Shown here one piece after another: positions 5,207 to 7,005 of a stretch of 7,005 bases of DNA (position 1 is the stretch's first letter; every line of letters begins with the position of its first letter). Origin of the DNA: DATDCY01 sp964513745 (lineage in GTDB: Bacteria > JAUVQV01 > DATDCY01). The notes under the pieces are model-generated. The model worked only from the letters and a program-made list of their open reading frames with translations. It did no database searches and was not told where the DNA came from. Location: positions 1-7,005 of the forward strand of contig CAZEOK010000134.1 in assembly GCA_964513745.1 (NCBI GenBank). Reading direction: 5' to 3'. The position numbers were made by a program, and so were the translations under genes.

Positions 5207-5853
5207 GCGACGTGCCCTCCTACGGACTCTGGTCGCTGGTGATCATCAACTCCCTGGTCTTCATCGTCTTCGCTTTCAGTTTCACGCACCCGGCGACCGG
5301 ACGGGACTGGCGGTCCTTCGGCGCTTTCTCGGCCTTCATCGTCGCGCTCTTCACCGAGATGTACGGTTTCCCCCTGACGATCTATCTGCTCTCCGGCTGG
5401 TTGGGCAGCCGCTTCCCCGGTCTGGACCTGCTCTCGCACGATTCCGGCCACCTCTGGCACACCTTGCTGCGGATGAAGGGCAATCCGCACTTTGACCTGC
5501 TCCACATTCTGAGCAGCGTCTTCATCTTCGGCGGGTTCGTGCTGCTCTCGGCAGCCTGGCGGGTGCTCTTCAAAGCACAACGGGACCACGTCTTGGCGAC
5601 GACCGGCCCTTACGCTCGCCTTCGTCACCCGCAGTACTCGGCTTTCGCGCTGATCATGCTCGGCTTTCTCCTGCAATGGCCGACCTTGCCGACGCTCCTG
5701 ATGTTCCCCATCCTGGTCCTGATGTACGTGCGGCTGGCGAAAAGAGAGGAGGGTGAGGCTCTCAAGGAATTCGGCGAGGCATATGCGCGCTACGCCGCCC
5801 GGACACCGCCCTTCTTCCCGCATTTCGACCGGACGGTAATGTCGAATGAATGA
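5203..5853 (+). CDS. Membrane methyltransferase of the isoprenylcysteine carboxyl methyltransferase (ICMT) superfamily
   Basis: This 216-residue integral membrane protein has helices at about 8-28, 38-55 (then 56-66), 100-120 and 145-178. The C-terminal half carries the superfamily's SAM-binding signature: TTGPYARLRHPQY (133-145), followed by the REEGEALKEFGEAYARYAAR helix (181-200) with the usual E..L...FG..Y..Y pattern and TPPFFP. The family uses S-adenosylmethionine to methylate membrane-associated substrates. Bacteria generally lack prenylated CaaX proteins, so the substrate here is unknown. The N-terminal half (TEMYGFPLTIYLLSGWLGSR, then SHDSGHLWHTLL) is not part of the minimal core and has a cluster of His/Asp/Ser residues. 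The gene is joined to both neighbours by ATGA overlaps. It lies between copper-associated genes, so a role in metal stress, such as modifying a lipid or a small partner protein, is possible but unproven. Confidence 0.85.
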   Translation: MSDVPSYGLWSLVIINSLVFIVFAFSFTHPATGRDWRSFGAFSAFIVALFTEMYGFPLTIYLLSGWLGSRFPGLDLLSHDSGHLWHTLLRMKGNPHFDLLHILSSVFIFGGFVLLSAAWRVLFKAQRDHVLATTGPYARLRHPQYSAFALIMLGFLLQWPTLPTLLMFPILVLMYVRLAKREEGEALKEFGEAYARYAARTPPFFPHFDRTVMSNE

Positions 5854-6200
5854 AGACCGCTCCAAGGAAGACGTTCGAAGGATGTGACTGGAAGGAACGG
5901 AACCTTCTGATGAAGGGCATGGAGGGGATGGATATGCCGGGCCTGGACCGATCGGGCAAGGCCACGCATCATTTGCTGCTGCACCTCCAAGTCGCCGACG
6001 GGAAGAGCAATCCCCCGGCGAAGGTTGGCTTCCAGATTACTGCGCCCGACGGGAGCGGCCAGAAGACGCTGACGATGGAGATGCAGGAAGGTTTCGGGGC
6101 CGACGTCATGATGCCGGTGAAGGGTACATATCGCATCAAGATGAAAGCCGACCTCGGAGAAAAGACGATTGGGGATGAGTTCACCTTTGCGCTGGATTGA
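5850..6200 (+). CDS. Small Met-rich protein of unknown function, probable beta-sandwich; possibly N-terminally shortened
   Basis: The 116-residue product has no signal peptide or membrane helix. After a polar start (MKTAPRKTFEGCDWKERNLL) comes MKGMEGMDMPG (21-31), then THHLLLHLQVAD (39-50), AKVGFQITAPDG (57-68), TLTMEMQEGFGADVMMPVKG (73-92) and TYRIKMKADLGEK (93-105), finishing GDEFTFALD. The alternating pattern and the KGTYxIK / DEFTF ends suggest a small beta-sandwich of the YtkA/FixH or cupredoxin-partner type. The Met and His-His residues could bind Cu(I). Related proteins I recall from copper clusters carry a signal peptide and roughly 50 more residues before the MKGMEGM segment. Here that space is occupied by the methyltransferase gene, so the export part may have been lost. 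Start choice: the ATG at 5850 overlaps the upstream stop (ATGA); internal ATGs at 5910, 5919, 5928 and 5934 are possible. It is followed at once by copA. Confidence 0.7.
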   Translation: MKTAPRKTFEGCDWKERNLLMKGMEGMDMPGLDRSGKATHHLLLHLQVADGKSNPPAKVGFQITAPDGSGQKTLTMEMQEGFGADVMMPVKGTYRIKMKADLGEKTIGDEFTFALD

Positions 6201-6208
6201 TGGTCGGC

Positions 6209-6214
6209 AGAGGG
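6209..6214 (+). promoter_or_regulatory. Shine-Dalgarno of copA
   Basis: AGAGGG lies 6 nt before the ATG at 6221 but directly abuts the ATG at 6215. A further in-frame ATG at 6200 overlaps the upstream stop (TGATG) but lacks a Shine-Dalgarno. This favours 6221 while leaving coupled initiation at 6200 possible. Confidence 0.6.
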
Positions 6215-6220
6215 ATGAAA

Positions 6221-7005
6221 ATGAGCCTCTATACCTGTCCGATGCACCCGGAGGTTATCCGGGATGGCCCCGGCACGTGTCCGAAGTGCGGCATGGCCCT
6301 CGAACCGAAAGAACCGGCTGCCGTAGCCATTGGGACCGAGTATGTCTGCCCGATGCATCCGGACGTGGTGCGGCCCCAACCCGGCACTTGCCCCAAGTGC
6401 GGCATGGCCCTTGAGCCCCGCACCGTTTCGGCGGCTGGGGGCGAAGAGAACGCAGAGTACGAGAACATGCGCCGGCGCTTCGTCGTCGGTGCCGTGCTCA
6501 CGGCGCCTCTGGTGCTGATCGCCATGCGCGAGCTGATTCCCGGAGGGGGGCTCCTCGAATCTTTCAGCGGCCAGGGTGCGCTCATGTGGTTGGAACTCAT
6601 CCTGGCGACGCCGGTCGTTCTGTGGGCCGGGTGGCCCTTTTTCGTCCGAGGGGTGCAATCGGTCGCGAACCGCAGCCTCAACATGTTCACGCTGATCGGG
6701 CTCGGCGTTTCCGTGGCATATCTCTACAGCCTGGTGGCCCTGTTCCTTCCGGGGCTCTTCCCCGCCACTATGCGCACCCACGAGGGCATGGTGCCCGGCT
6801 ACTTCGAAGCGGCGGCGGTGATCGTCACGCTGATCCTGCTCGGCCAGGTCCTGGAGCTACGGGCGCGCAGCAGGACAGGCGCCGCGATCAAGGCCCTGCT
6901 CGGGCTCGCGCCCAAGACCGCCCGAAAGGTGCTCGATAACGGCGAGGAAGCCGACATCCCCCTCGAACACGTGCAGGTCGGGGACCGGCTCCGGATTCGG
7001 CCCGG
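6221..7005 (+). CDS. copA: Cu(I)-exporting P1B-type ATPase, N-terminal 261 residues; rest beyond window
   Basis: This inner-membrane pump couples ATP hydrolysis to export of Cu(I) (or Ag(I)). The visible part starts with two tandem heavy-metal-binding modules, YTCPMHPEV...CPKCGMALEP (4-29) and YVCPMHPDV...CPKCGMALEP (41-66). MRRRF (83-87) leads into four membrane helices: about 88-105, 121-141, 153-176 and 194-212. Then comes the actuator-domain start (RTGAAIKALLGLAPKTA at 218-234 and LEHVQVGDRLRIRP at 248-261). The layout and sequence resemble, from memory, Legionella pneumophila CopA (the MRRRF, LATPVVLW, LNMFTLI and YFEAAAVI blocks). Met102, Met155, Glu196 and Glu212 line up with its copper-route residues Met100, Met148, Glu189 and Glu205. 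The CPC, DKTGT and ATP-binding motifs are past the window end, so the ion class rests on the N-terminal half. In-frame starts at 6200 and 6215 would add seven or two residues. Confidence 0.95.
   Translation, partial: MSLYTCPMHPEVIRDGPGTCPKCGMALEPKEPAAVAIGTEYVCPMHPDVVRPQPGTCPKCGMALEPRTVSAAGGEENAEYENMRRRFVVGAVLTAPLVLIAMRELIPGGGLLESFSGQGALMWLELILATPVVLWAGWPFFVRGVQSVANRSLNMFTLIGLGVSVAYLYSLVALFLPGLFPATMRTHEGMVPGYFEAAAVIVTLILLGQVLELRARSRTGAAIKALLGLAPKTARKVLDNGEEADIPLEHVQVGDRLRIRP
6230..6418 (+). repeat. Tandem duplication of the CPMHP/CPKCGM metal-binding module in copA
   Basis: Bases 6230-6307 and 6341-6418 encode 26-residue units with the same plan: aromatic, CPMHP(E/D)V, R, PGTCPKCGMALEP. The DNA copies differ mostly at third positions (for example tgtccgatgcacccg against tgcccgatgcatccg), pointing to an older duplication kept under selection. 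Each copy offers three Cys, one His and two Met for metal binding. Confidence 0.85.

Noticed and set aside
5173..5865. Minus-strand frame of 230 codons opposite the methyltransferase
   Set aside because: It is hydrophilic and lacks known motifs, whereas the plus strand gives membrane helices and the RHPQY signature.

Overview
The window comes from a GC-rich Gram-negative bacterium and holds two gene blocks that run away from each other from a divergent promoter region at about 3721-3942. The left block (minus strand, reading right to left) is rplU, rpmA, obgE, proB and a proA cut by the left edge: two large-subunit ribosomal proteins, the ribosome-assembly GTPase and the first two enzymes of proline synthesis. 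I recall this order from Deltaproteobacteria/Desulfuromonadota and other Gram-negatives. A Deltaproteobacteria-like host is therefore my best guess, but the window holds no taxonomic marker that would settle it.

Left block: rplU has a clear sigma70-type promoter with a short leader. An intrinsic terminator lies between rpmA and obgE, so the ribosomal-protein pair can be expressed above the obgE-proB-proA part. obgE and proB overlap by 4 nt (ATGA), and proA follows proB after 14 nt behind a good Shine-Dalgarno sequence.

Right block (plus strand): six tightly packed genes with a visibly lower GC content read as a copper (or silver) handling cassette. In order they are a small membrane protein with a SHOCT domain; a secreted protein with a very Met-rich segment and a helical Spy/CpxP-like domain; a two-helix membrane protein with a His-rich tail (DUF2933 type); a multi-helix membrane methyltransferase of the isoprenylcysteine-carboxyl-methyltransferase (ICMT) superfamily; a small Met-rich protein of unknown function that seems to lack the usual export signal; and the start of a CopA-type Cu(I) P1B-ATPase with two tandem YTCPMHP/CPKCGM metal-binding modules. 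The last four junctions are start/stop overlaps (17 nt, ATGA, ATGA and a possible TGATG), which suggests one translationally coupled transcript. A TTGACA box overlapped by a 6-7-6 inverted repeat lies just upstream and is a plausible promoter/operator; no regulator gene is present in the window.

Reading of the system (inference): the ATPase pumps Cu(I) across the inner membrane, and the Met-rich Spy-like protein and the Met/His-rich small proteins bind or hand over metal on the outer side. The roles of the SHOCT protein, the DUF2933 protein, the ICMT-like enzyme and the small protein before copA are not established, and they are the least described part of the window.
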